A DNA stretch of 6,368 nt. Origin: DASUFI01 sp036274635 (GTDB lineage: Bacteria > Planctomycetota > B15-G4). The DNA is taken from positions 1 through 6,368 of the forward strand of contig DASUFI010000360.1 of the NCBI GenBank assembly GCA_036274635.1, in the 5' to 3' direction. Shown one piece after another: positions 1-5,628 of this stretch (positions are counted from its first letter, which is position 1; every line of letters begins with the position of its first letter). The notes under the pieces were generated by a model. That model was given only the letters and a program-made list of their open reading frames with translations, was not told the DNA's origin and made no database searches. Position numbers and translations under genes: made by a program.

Positions 1-853
1 CGTTCTCGTCGGTCTCGGCCGGTTCCACTTCTCGCGGTTTGGTCTCGACCTCGCGCCCATTCGAGAACGAGTGACCGACCGAAACGAGGGCTCCCGCCAG
101 TGGCGTGCCGTCCGCGCCGACAGCAATTCCGGTCAGTGTGGCGTGTGGCAGGAGCTTCAGGATCACCGCGCTGTCCCAGGCATGCCGGAATGCCGTGGGA
201 TCAGAGGGGGCATCTGGATCGTGCTCGAATCGGGCAGGCTTCCAGACGCCTGAGGTGCCCACGCCATCGCGAGATGCGTAGATCTCTCCTGCGCCAAAGC
301 GCAGCGGAACTCGGCAGCGACCCTGCTCGTCGGTCAGGTACCTCGCAGAGGGTGACTCCCACGTCGTACCCGCCGGCCGATCGTCAGTCTTGGTGATCTC
401 GTCGAGCAGCTTGCGTGTCGCCGCCGGGTCAGCGTGCGGATCCTTCAGGAGCTTCCCGAGCTCTTCGAGCCTCGCTGCCGATTCGTCCGAGATGGTGGAG
501 CGCATCAGCACCTCGGCGTTCGCGACCGGATGGTCGTCCGAGTCGATCACCGTGACGTCGATGGCCTCGGGAATCGGTCCGACCTGCTTGGGCGGCGGAA
601 AACGCGGAGCCTGAGGAGGGACGGCAAGGGGGACCGGTTCTGCGTCGGCCGCGGCGACAACCGGATCCGCAGCGGGAGGCGGCAACGCGGGCTCGACGGA
701 GATCTCACCGATCGCAGGCGTCGGAGTGGTCGTGGCCTCGTCAATGTCCCTGCGCGCCAGCCAGCCCATCATGATGGCGACCGCGAGCACGACGACTGTG
801 CCGACAGCAAGCCACAGCGAAATCCTTCCAGCAGAAGGCCTACGGTCAATCAT
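1..853 (-). CDS. Anchored membrane protein with carboxypeptidase-regulatory-like domains (3' end missing)
   Basis: The frame is open from an ATG at 853 to the left edge (284 codons, no stop), so the C-terminus is outside the window. A Shine-Dalgarno-like AGGGAG lies 4 nt before the ATG. Residues 1-11 are basic; residues 12-33 (SLWLAVGTVVVLAVAIMMGW...) form one hydrophobic helix, read as a signal anchor with the rest outside the cytoplasm. Residues 54-95 are a Pro/Ala-rich linker. From about 97 the chain shows the beta-sandwich pattern of carboxypeptidase regulatory-like domains: IDVTVIDSDDHPVANAEV, then YLTDEQGRCRVPL at 172-184. A charged, probably helical insertion (about 122-155) separates them. 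A second such domain starts at 239 (TLTGIAVGADGTPLAGALVSV). The family is a structural or binding module, not an enzyme by itself. GC is lower than to the right (39/60 in bases 1-60; 38/60 in 781-840). The role is unknown; gene reality is well supported by frame, start and domain pattern. Confidence 0.85.
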   Translation of the reverse strand, partial: MIDRRPSAGRISLWLAVGTVVVLAVAIMMGWLARRDIDEATTTPTPAIGEISVEPALPPPAADPVVAAADAEPVPLAVPPQAPRFPPPKQVGPIPEAIDVTVIDSDDHPVANAEVLMRSTISDESAARLEELGKLLKDPHADPAATRKLLDEITKTDDRPAGTTWESPSARYLTDEQGRCRVPLRFGAGEIYASRDGVGTSGVWKPARFEHDPDAPSDPTAFRHAWDSAVILKLLPHATLTGIAVGADGTPLAGALVSVGHSFSNGREVETKPREVEPAETDEN

Positions 854-968
854 CGAACTCCCTCGATCACCAGTCTCTACGCGCCAGGCTCGGTCCTGCG
901 AGGCGCAAGGAAGCCGGTCCATGACTCATGCGTCGTCGAGGCGCGAAACCGGTCACAATCGGGGTGCT

Positions 969-1046
969 TGGCGTCCCCGGGAGGAATCGACTCTCCGACC
1001 GTCGGTTTCAGAAAACCGATGCTCTAGCCAACTGTGCTACGGAGGC
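969..1046 (-). pseudogene. Degenerate tRNA-Arg(UCU)-like copy with 8-nt anticodon loop
   Basis: This stretch aligns end to end with the intact tRNA-Arg at 2345-2421, with nine substitutions and one inserted base, and keeps the encoded CCA (969-971). The damage is structural. Acceptor pair 2-71 becomes C-A and pair 4-69 becomes U-G. D-stem pair 12-23 becomes A-A. The near-universal G53-C61 pair becomes A-C, and T54 of the T-loop becomes G. The anticodon loop holds an extra G (loop TTTCTGAA), so the anticodon register is ambiguous (TCT or CTG). One T-stem change is compensatory (C50-G64 to G50-C64), which hints at some past selection on folding. It lies only 19 nt after the beta-helix stop codon with no promoter I can see. 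Most likely a decayed duplicate; a divergent or frameshift-reading tRNA is the less likely alternative. Confidence 0.75.
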
Positions 1047-1067
1047 GCGCGCAGCGCGGGCCGCCTC
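1042..1067 (-). terminator. Hairpin at the end of the beta-helix gene, without U-tract
   Basis: On the minus strand GAGGCG (1067-1062) pairs perfectly with CGCCTC (1047-1042); inside, CGCG pairs with CGCG around a CTG triloop, leaving GCC bulged. The stem starts in the stop codon of the beta-helix gene, and its second arm lies inside the 5' acceptor strand of the degenerate tRNA copy. No run of U follows, so intrinsic termination is only a possibility. In a region this GC-rich some pairing is expected by chance. Confidence 0.3.
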
Positions 1068-2229
1068 AAGGCCTCAGCACCGCCACCACCGGCCGCGTGA
1101 ACTGCTTGCTCGCCACGTCGTAGATCTGCACGCCGAACTCCATCCCCGCGAGCCCCGCCGTCGCCGGCAGCGTCGACGACAAGCCCGCCATGCCGCCCGC
1201 GACCACCAGCAGGTGCAGCGTGCTGGCGTCGAGGAAGAGGAAGCCCTTGTCCCCGAGATCCAGCGGCGGCGTGCTCGGCGTGCCGAAGGCCAGCAGCGCG
1301 GCGCCGGGCGACGTGCTCCAGCTCAGCGTCCAGCCCGCGCCGAGCACGGCGCCGCCCGACGAGCCGAGCGCGCTGCCGAGATCCGTGACCACGTCCGCCA
1401 CGATCGCGGGGCCGTCAGGCTCCGTGCCCACCAGGGCGGAGCCGCAGGTCACCGGCTGACCCTTGCCGCCCGTGATCGTGCTCGACGCGGGCAGCACGGT
1501 GTGCGCCACGATGCCGGCCCCGCCGTCGGAATCCGGCAGCGGCCCGCCGGGACAGTGGCCCGCGCTGAAGCACATGATCGGCCCGCGGCCGCCGGTCACG
1601 ACGGAATCCAGCACCGCGATCGTGCCGCCCGGCATGCGCATCGCCGCGCCGCCACTGGGGTTCGAGGGATAGTCGCAATCGTCGGTGTCCGACAGGCCGC
1701 CGATGATGGTGCAGCGCTCGACGAGCACGTAGGGGACGTCGACGGCGATCGCGTCCGCGCCCTGCGCCTGCCCGGTCAGCAGGACCCATTGTGCCGGCTG
1801 CACGTCGCAGTCGACGAGGTGCAGCTCGGCGAAGCCGCCGCCGAGGATGCCTTCGCCCGACGAGCTGAAGAGCCCTCCGTCCGCGAAGCCCCAGGTGCGC
1901 ACGTTCTCGAGCGTGACGCGGCCGAAGCCCACGCCCTCCAGCGTGATGCTCGCGACGAGGCTGAACGGGTTGGGCAGGTCGGGCGCGTCCGTGTTGTCGA
2001 TCGTGACTTGAGGCGAGCCGACGATGGTGACAGGCTGCGTGAGCGTGATGGGAGGCCAGGTGCCGCCGTGCACGACGATGACGGCGTCGGCCGGCACCCC
2101 CGCGACCGCAGAGGCGAGCGTAGGGAAGTCGCCTGGCACGTGGACGACCTGCGCGGCCGCCGAGGCCGCGAGCAGGGTCAGCGACAACGCCACGAAGCGA
2201 GCTGGGAGCGCGAACGGCGCGATGGTCAT
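1066..2229 (-). CDS. Secreted right-handed parallel beta-helix protein
   Basis: This encodes 387 residues, from ATG at 2229 to TGA at 1068-1066. AGGAGG lies 3 nt before the ATG, which supports the start. Residues 1-26 are a typical signal peptide (a hydrophobic run ALSLTLLAASAAA, cleavage likely after A26), so the product is exported. Residues 29-72 (VHVPGDFPTLASAVAG..., then PVTIVGSP) match the opening of pectate-lyase-like beta-helix proteins. The middle (about 75-285) has short strand-turn repeats with recurring T/I-x-GG turns: TIIGG at 174, VVTGG at 210, TITGG at 251. It has six cysteines (141, 173, 185, 220, 226, 262), possibly disulfide-bonded after export. The last 75 or so residues form a separate beta-rich tail of a kind I associate with secreted planctomycetal proteins, perhaps a surface or sorting domain. 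No catalytic residues can be assigned and the substrate is unknown. It sits between two tRNA-Arg copies on the same strand. Confidence 0.85.
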   Translation of the reverse strand: MTIAPFALPARFVALSLTLLAASAAAQVVHVPGDFPTLASAVAGVPADAVIVVHGGTWPPITLTQPVTIVGSPQVTIDNTDAPDLPNPFSLVASITLEGVGFGRVTLENVRTWGFADGGLFSSSGEGILGGGFAELHLVDCDVQPAQWVLLTGQAQGADAIAVDVPYVLVERCTIIGGLSDTDDCDYPSNPSGGAAMRMPGGTIAVLDSVVTGGRGPIMCFSAGHCPGGPLPDSDGGAGIVAHTVLPASSTITGGKGQPVTCGSALVGTEPDGPAIVADVVTDLGSALGSSGGAVLGAGWTLSWSTSPGAALLAFGTPSTPPLDLGDKGFLFLDASTLHLLVVAGGMAGLSSTLPATAGLAGMEFGVQIYDVASKQFTRPVVAVLRP

Positions 2230-2306
2230 GAGCCTCCTGTCGGTGTCTCTGCGGCCGACCTGCGAACCGCGCGCAAGGCTATGCGTCGCGCGGGGAGCCG
2301 CGCAGG

Positions 2307-2329
2307 CGCGCGAGCTTCGACAGCGCGCG
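2307..2329 (-). terminator. Possible GC-rich hairpin downstream of tRNA-Arg
   Basis: CGCGCG at 2307-2312 and CGCGCG at 2324-2329 can pair around an 11-nt loop that itself allows two more base pairs. It lies 15 nt beyond the CCA end of the tRNA, where a terminator would be expected. It lacks a U-tract, and CG-alternating sequence is common here, so the call is weak. The rest of the 115-nt gap between the tRNA and the beta-helix start (2230-2344) shows only the AGGAGG site at 2233-2238. Confidence 0.25.
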
Positions 2330-2344
2330 GGCTACACCTCGAGT

Positions 2345-2421
2345 TGGCGTCCCCGGCAGGACTCGAACCTGCGACCGTCGGTTTAGAAAACCGATGCTCT
2401 ATCCAACTGAGCTACGGGGAC
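2345..2421 (-). tRNA. tRNA-Arg, anticodon UCU
   Basis: A complete 77-nt tRNA with CCA encoded (2347-2345). The acceptor stem GTCCCCG/CGGGGAC pairs 7/7, followed by discriminator G. The D-stem GCTC/GAGC and the T-stem GCAGG/CCTGC are perfect, and the T-loop TTCGAGT keeps T54, T55, C56 and A58. The anticodon stem TCGGT/ACCGA closes a 7-nt loop TTTCTAA, so the anticodon is TCT and it reads AGA (and AGG by wobble). These codons are rare in the GC-rich genes here, though AGG occurs several times in the gene at 1-853. It lies 57 nt after the ECF sigma factor stop codon. It looks fully functional. Confidence 0.97.
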
Positions 2422-2434
2422 GCGTGTCGCGGCC

Positions 2435-2463
2435 ATTGAACCGATCGCCGCCCCGCCGACCAA
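2435..2463 (-). promoter_or_regulatory. Candidate housekeeping promoter for tRNA-Arg
   Basis: On the minus strand, TTGGTC (2463-2458) and TTCAAT (2440-2435) are 17 nt apart and match the -35 and -10 consensus at 3/6 and 4/6 positions. Transcription would start about 7 nt before the tRNA. TTCAAT is the only AT-rich hexamer in this short gap. The element overlaps the hairpin after the sigma-factor gene. Co-transcription from upstream followed by processing is the alternative. Confidence 0.35.
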
Positions 2464-2478
2464 CGGCGGGCCGCGATC
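2443..2478 (-). terminator. Strong two-part stem-loop directly after the sigma factor stop
   Basis: GATCGC (2443-2448) pairs with GCGATC (2473-2478) and CCCGCCG (2452-2458) pairs with CGGCGGG (2464-2470), all perfectly, around the 5-nt loop ACCAA, with a 3x2 internal loop between the two helices. The structure begins at the base next to the TGA of the ECF sigma gene, the usual place for a terminator or mRNA 3'-end stabiliser. What follows (GGTTCAATGG on the minus strand) is not a U-tract, so classic rho-independent termination is not certain. Confidence 0.5.
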
Positions 2479-3159
2479 TCAGCCCGCGGATCTTCTCCGC
2501 ACCACACCCGGCGGAGGCGTCTCGTCGCTCGCTGCCTCGTGCGGCACGCCGCCCGCCGCGCCCGCCGCCAGGCGATCCGTCAGCGCGCCGAGCCCGCGGT
2601 ACAGCAGGTTCCGCACCGCCCCCTCGCTCTTCCCCAGCCGCTTCGCGATCTCCGCGTGCGGCAAGCCATGCACGCGCGAGAGCAGGATGACCTCGCGGTA
2701 GACCGCCGGCAGCCCCTCGAAGGCCCGCGAGGTGCGCAGCAGCTCTTCGCGCGCGATGGCCTCGTGGCTGGGCGTGGGCCGCCCGCCGTGCGCGTCGCGC
2801 AGCGCGAGCGCCAGGATGTCGGCGTCCTCGGAGGCGTCGCCCGCGGGCAGCGGCGGCACCTCGCGCGCGGCGTCGCGCTTGTCGGCGGTGTAGTAGCGGT
2901 AGCGGTCAATGATCTTGCGCTCGGCGGTGCGGTAGAGCCACTGCTTGAAGCCCGCCTCGGAGCGGTGCTCGAAGCGGGCTATGTGCTCGAGCACCTCGCG
3001 GCACACCGACTGCACGATGTCGGCGTTGCTCTCCTTGGCGTGCACCAGGCGGTCGACGCGCCCGGCGACGTAGGCGCGCAGGCCGGGCAGGTGCTGGGCG
3101 ATCAGCTCGTCGACGGGGAAATCGTCGGGATCGCGGGGAGCGGGCGGCTTGTCGGCCAT
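2479..3159 (-). CDS. ECF-type RNA polymerase sigma factor
   Basis: This encodes 226 residues from ATG at 3159 to TGA at 2481-2479. A GTG at 3168 would add three residues; an in-frame TAG just upstream rules out anything longer, and neither start has a good Shine-Dalgarno site. Sigma region 2 spans about 18-88: NADIVQSVCREVL at 45-57 (core-polymerase face) and WLYRTAERKIIDRYR at 74-88 (the -10 recognition helix area). A charged linker (about 89-130) leads to PTPSHEAIAREELLR. Region 4 covers about 147-195, with FEGLPAVYREVILL and the helix-turn-helix LPHAEIAKRLGKSEGAVRN that contacts the -35 element. The order region 2-linker-region 4 without regions 1 and 3 defines an ECF factor. The DIVQSVCREVL style is one I associate with planctomycetal ECF factors encoded next to Ser/Thr kinases, and a kinase gene is divergent here. 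No anti-sigma gene is adjacent. The last 28 or so residues are a low-complexity tail. Its target promoters are unknown. Confidence 0.92.
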   Translation of the reverse strand: MADKPPAPRDPDDFPVDELIAQHLPGLRAYVAGRVDRLVHAKESNADIVQSVCREVLEHIARFEHRSEAGFKQWLYRTAERKIIDRYRYYTADKRDAAREVPPLPAGDASEDADILALALRDAHGGRPTPSHEAIAREELLRTSRAFEGLPAVYREVILLSRVHGLPHAEIAKRLGKSEGAVRNLLYRGLGALTDRLAAGAAGGVPHEAASDETPPPGVVRRRSAG

Positions 3160-3269
3160 CGGGGGCACTGCCGGGGGGACCTGCAGTCTACAGCGCCATG
3201 CGCGCAGAGTTGCTGTTGCCGCGTGACGCAGGGGCCGCGCGTCACGGTATGTTGCGGTAAGGAGGTCCC
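3160..3269. promoter_or_regulatory. Divergent control region between ECF sigma factor and kinase genes
   Basis: This short gap must hold the promoters of both genes. It contains a perfect 8-bp inverted repeat, CGTGACGC (3222-3229) and GCGTCACG (3239-3246), with a 9-bp spacer, suited to a dimeric regulator or an RNA hairpin. GTTGC occurs three times in the same direction (3209-3213, 3215-3219, 3251-3255). Read toward the sigma gene these are GCAAC, and AGCAAC (3214-3209) lies 18 nt before TAGACT (3190-3185); an AAC-containing -35 element is typical of ECF promoters, so autoregulation is possible. I cannot assign a firm -35/-10 pair for the kinase. Confidence 0.45.
3258..3266 (+). promoter_or_regulatory. 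Near-perfect Shine-Dalgarno site of the kinase gene
   Basis: TAAGGAGGT is complementary to the 3' end of 16S rRNA over its full length and lies 3 nt before the ATG at 3270. It fixes the kinase start and suggests efficient translation. The divergent sigma gene lacks any such site. Confidence 0.8.
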
Positions 3270-5486
3270 ATGTGCCCGCAGCCCGATCCCCCGGCCGAAG
3301 GCGCCACGGCGCCTGCGGAGGATCTCTCGCCGCTGGGCCTGCTGGTGGCCGAGTGTGCCTCGCGGCTGGAGGTGGAGGGGGACGCGGCCGTGGATGCCGT
3401 GTGCCATGCGCACCCCGAGCTGGCCGACGCGCTGCGCGAGCGCCTCGGCGCGCTGCGCGAGATGGGCCTGCTGGGCCACGGCCGTGTGGGTCCCTACGTG
3501 TTGCTCCGCCCGCTCGGCCGCGGCGGCATGGGCGTGGTGCACCTCGCCCGGGACACGCGCGACGGCCGCACGGTCGCGCTCAAGGCCCTGCCCTCGCGCC
3601 TCGCCGCCTCGCCGCGCGCCATGGAGCGCTTCCGCCGCGAGGTGCGGGCGGTGGCGGCGCTGGATCACGAGCACATCGTCCCCATCCTCGAGAGCGGCGA
3701 GGAGAACGGCGTGCCGTGGTTCGCGATGGCGTGGGTGGAGGGGCGCACGCTGGCGGACGTCATCGCCGCGCTGCGCGCCCTGCGCCTCGCCGCCGAGCGC
3801 CTGGACAGCGCGCACCTCTCCGACGCGGCCGCGTCCGTGCCGCTGCAGACGCGCGGCACAGCCTACGTCGAGGCCGCCTGCCGCCTCGTGCTGGACGTGG
3901 CCGAGGCCCTGCAGCACGCGCACGAGGCCGGCGTCGTGCACCGCGACGTGAAGCCCAGCAACATCCTCGTGCGCGCCGACGGCCGCGCGCTGCTCTTCGA
4001 CTTCGGCCTCGCGCGCGTGGATGACGAGGCCACGCTCACTTTGACCGGCGACTTCACTGGCACGCCCGCCTACGTGGCGCCCGAGCAGATCGCCGGCCGG
4101 CGCGAGGAGGTGGACGGCCGCAGCGACGTCTTCTCGCTGGGCGCCACGCTCTACGAGCTGCTCACGCTGCAGCGGCCCTTCGAGGGGCCCAACGCCGCCG
4201 AGACGTTGCGGCGCGTGGCCACGCGCGACCCGCCACCGCCGCGCCGCGTGAACCCGCAGGTGCCGCGGGACCTCGAGACGGTGGTGCTGTGCGCGCTGGA
4301 GAAGAATCCCGCGCGACGCTACGCCTCCGCCGGCGAGCTGGCCGCCGACCTGCGCCGCTTCCTCGAGCTGCGCCCCGTGCGCGCGCGGCCCGTGCCCGCG
4401 CCGCTGCGGGTGCTGCGGGCCCTGCGCCGCGATCGCGCGCTGGCCACGGCCGCCGGGCTCGCGGCCGTCATCGCCGTGGGCGTGCCGCTGGGGCTGCTCG
4501 TGGCCAACAGCCGCATCGCCCGGCAGGCCGAGCGCGCCGAGCGCGCTGCCGCACGCACCGAGCGCCTCAACGACTTCCTCCTCGGCATGGCCGCCGCGCC
4601 CGACCCCGCGCGCGAAGGCGGCGACGTGACCGTGCGCGAGTGGCTCGAGCGCAGCGGCCGCGAGCTGGACCGCCTCGCCGACGACCCGCAGGCCGCGCTG
4701 GACCTGCACGAGATGATCGCCAACACCTGGCTGAACCTGGGCGACGCGTCGGCCGCCGAGCTCCAGGCGCGCGGCGGCGCCGACCTCGCGCGGCAGCATC
4801 CCGAGCTGCGCGCCGAGCTGGCCGAGTGCCTCAACCTGCTGGGCGCGGCGCTCAGCCGCCAGGGGCGCCTCGACGACTCGGACGCCGCGCTGCGCGAGGC
4901 GCTGGACATCAACCGCCGCGAGGCCGGCGAGCGCAGCGCGCCCGTGGCCACCAACCTCGCCAACCTGGCCGTCAACGCCAGCAAGCGCGACCCGGCCGCC
5001 GCGCTGCCGCTGCTGCACGACGTGCTCGAGCGCCGCCGCGCGCTGTACGGCGAGAGCAAGGCCGTGGTGGCCGAGAGCATGCTGAACCTGGGCGTCGCGC
5101 TGCTGGACTCCGGCGGCGACGTCGAGGAGGCGCACCGGCTGGTGTCGGGCGCGCTGGAGCTGCAGCGGCGCCTGCTGCCGCCCGACGACCCGGCCCTGGC
5201 CTCCACGCTGCACGACCTCTCGCTGCTGGAGCTGGCGCGCGGCCGCGGCGCGGAGGCGCTCTCGGCCGAGACCGAGGCCTGGCAGCTCCTGCGCCGGCGC
5301 TGCGGAGACGAGCACCCGGCCACGGCGCGCAGCGCAGCGGCGCTGGCCCTGCTGTTCGCGAAGGCGGAGGCGTGGGACCGCGCCGAGGAGCTGGCGGCGC
5401 TGGCGCTGCCGCCGCTCGAGCGTCTCGGGGAGCCGGAGGCGGCGCACGTGAAGACGCTGCGGGCGGCGCTGGAGCGGAGGCCGTAG
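3270..5486 (+). CDS. PknB-type transmembrane Ser/Thr protein kinase with TPR-like C-terminal part
   Basis: This encodes 738 residues. Residues 20-68 are a small helical domain (LEVEGDAAVDAVCHAHPELA) of the kind often placed before planctomycetal kinases. The kinase domain runs about 75-365 and has every catalytic element: glycine loop GRGGMGVV (83-90), ATP lysine K105 in VALK, E124 in helix C, catalytic loop HRDVKPSN (224-231), DFG (244-246), activation-segment end GTPAYVAPE (264-272) and D286. It should therefore phosphorylate Ser/Thr; TLTLTGDFTGT (255-265) holds likely autophosphorylation sites. Between the hinge and the HRD helix, residues about 165-203 form an insertion. A basic stretch (380-389) precedes one membrane helix (391-411), then a charged coiled-coil-like segment (412-436). 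Residues about 472-735 are alpha-helical with TPR-like repeats, e.g. LNLLGAALSRQGRLDDSDAA at 521-540. If oriented as in PknB, the kinase is cytoplasmic and the TPR-like part extracytoplasmic, probably sensing or binding a partner. The divergent ECF sigma factor is the natural candidate target, not proven. Confidence 0.95.
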   Translation: MCPQPDPPAEGATAPAEDLSPLGLLVAECASRLEVEGDAAVDAVCHAHPELADALRERLGALREMGLLGHGRVGPYVLLRPLGRGGMGVVHLARDTRDGRTVALKALPSRLAASPRAMERFRREVRAVAALDHEHIVPILESGEENGVPWFAMAWVEGRTLADVIAALRALRLAAERLDSAHLSDAAASVPLQTRGTAYVEAACRLVLDVAEALQHAHEAGVVHRDVKPSNILVRADGRALLFDFGLARVDDEATLTLTGDFTGTPAYVAPEQIAGRREEVDGRSDVFSLGATLYELLTLQRPFEGPNAAETLRRVATRDPPPPRRVNPQVPRDLETVVLCALEKNPARRYASAGELAADLRRFLELRPVRARPVPAPLRVLRALRRDRALATAAGLAAVIAVGVPLGLLVANSRIARQAERAERAAARTERLNDFLLGMAAAPDPAREGGDVTVREWLERSGRELDRLADDPQAALDLHEMIANTWLNLGDASAAELQARGGADLARQHPELRAELAECLNLLGAALSRQGRLDDSDAALREALDINRREAGERSAPVATNLANLAVNASKRDPAAALPLLHDVLERRRALYGESKAVVAESMLNLGVALLDSGGDVEEAHRLVSGALELQRRLLPPDDPALASTLHDLSLLELARGRGAEALSAETEAWQLLRRRCGDEHPATARSAAALALLFAKAEAWDRAEELAALALPPLERLGEPEAAHVKTLRAALERRP

Positions 5487-5556
5487 GCCGACGCGACGTT
5501 GGGCTGCGGGCGGGCCGTGCGGGGTGGAGTCGTGCCGGGCATGGTCCGTCCAGCTC

Positions 5557-5599
5557 GACCTGAAGCGACGCACGTGCATCGCCGATGCGACGCTTCGGT
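5557..5599 (+). repeat. 43-bp hairpin-forming intergenic repeat, copy A
   Basis: This matches copy B (5629-5671) at 36 of 43 positions, with the last 15 bases (ATGCGACGCTTCGGT) identical. It can fold as AAGCGACGCA paired with TGCGACGCTT (one A-A mismatch), or as the inner stem GCATC-GCC-GATGC at 5576-5588. The start-to-start distance to copy B is 72 bp. The form is like REP or other dispersed intergenic repeats, but other genomic copies cannot be seen from here. Confidence 0.7.
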
Positions 5600-5628
5600 C
5601 GCGGGGTGTTCGAATTGCGCGTGTTCCG

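Noticed and set aside
434..1027. Plus-strand frame of 197 codons over the left gene
   Set aside because: It is antisense to the anchored membrane protein, whose frame has a start with ribosome site, a membrane helix and domain patterns.
2024..2386. Plus-strand frame ending in RPRQDSNLRPSV
   Set aside because: That ending is another well-known tRNA artefact, and the rest is antisense to the beta-helix gene start.
928..2439. Long plus-strand open frame of about 500 codons
   Set aside because: It is antisense to the beta-helix gene and reads through both tRNA copies; its end (SPAGLEPATVGLENRC...) is the familiar false translation of a tRNA-Arg complement. The amino-acid content is Arg/Ala-rich and shows no domain.
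3223..3253. Housekeeping promoter for the kinase (GTGACG and TATGTT)
   Set aside because: The spacer would be 19 nt and the start would fall at the Shine-Dalgarno site itself, leaving almost no leader; the match is too weak to call.
2539..3951. 470-codon plus-strand frame across the sigma factor and kinase start
   Set aside because: It is antisense to the sigma factor and out of frame with the kinase; it has no recognisable features and crosses the divergent promoter region.
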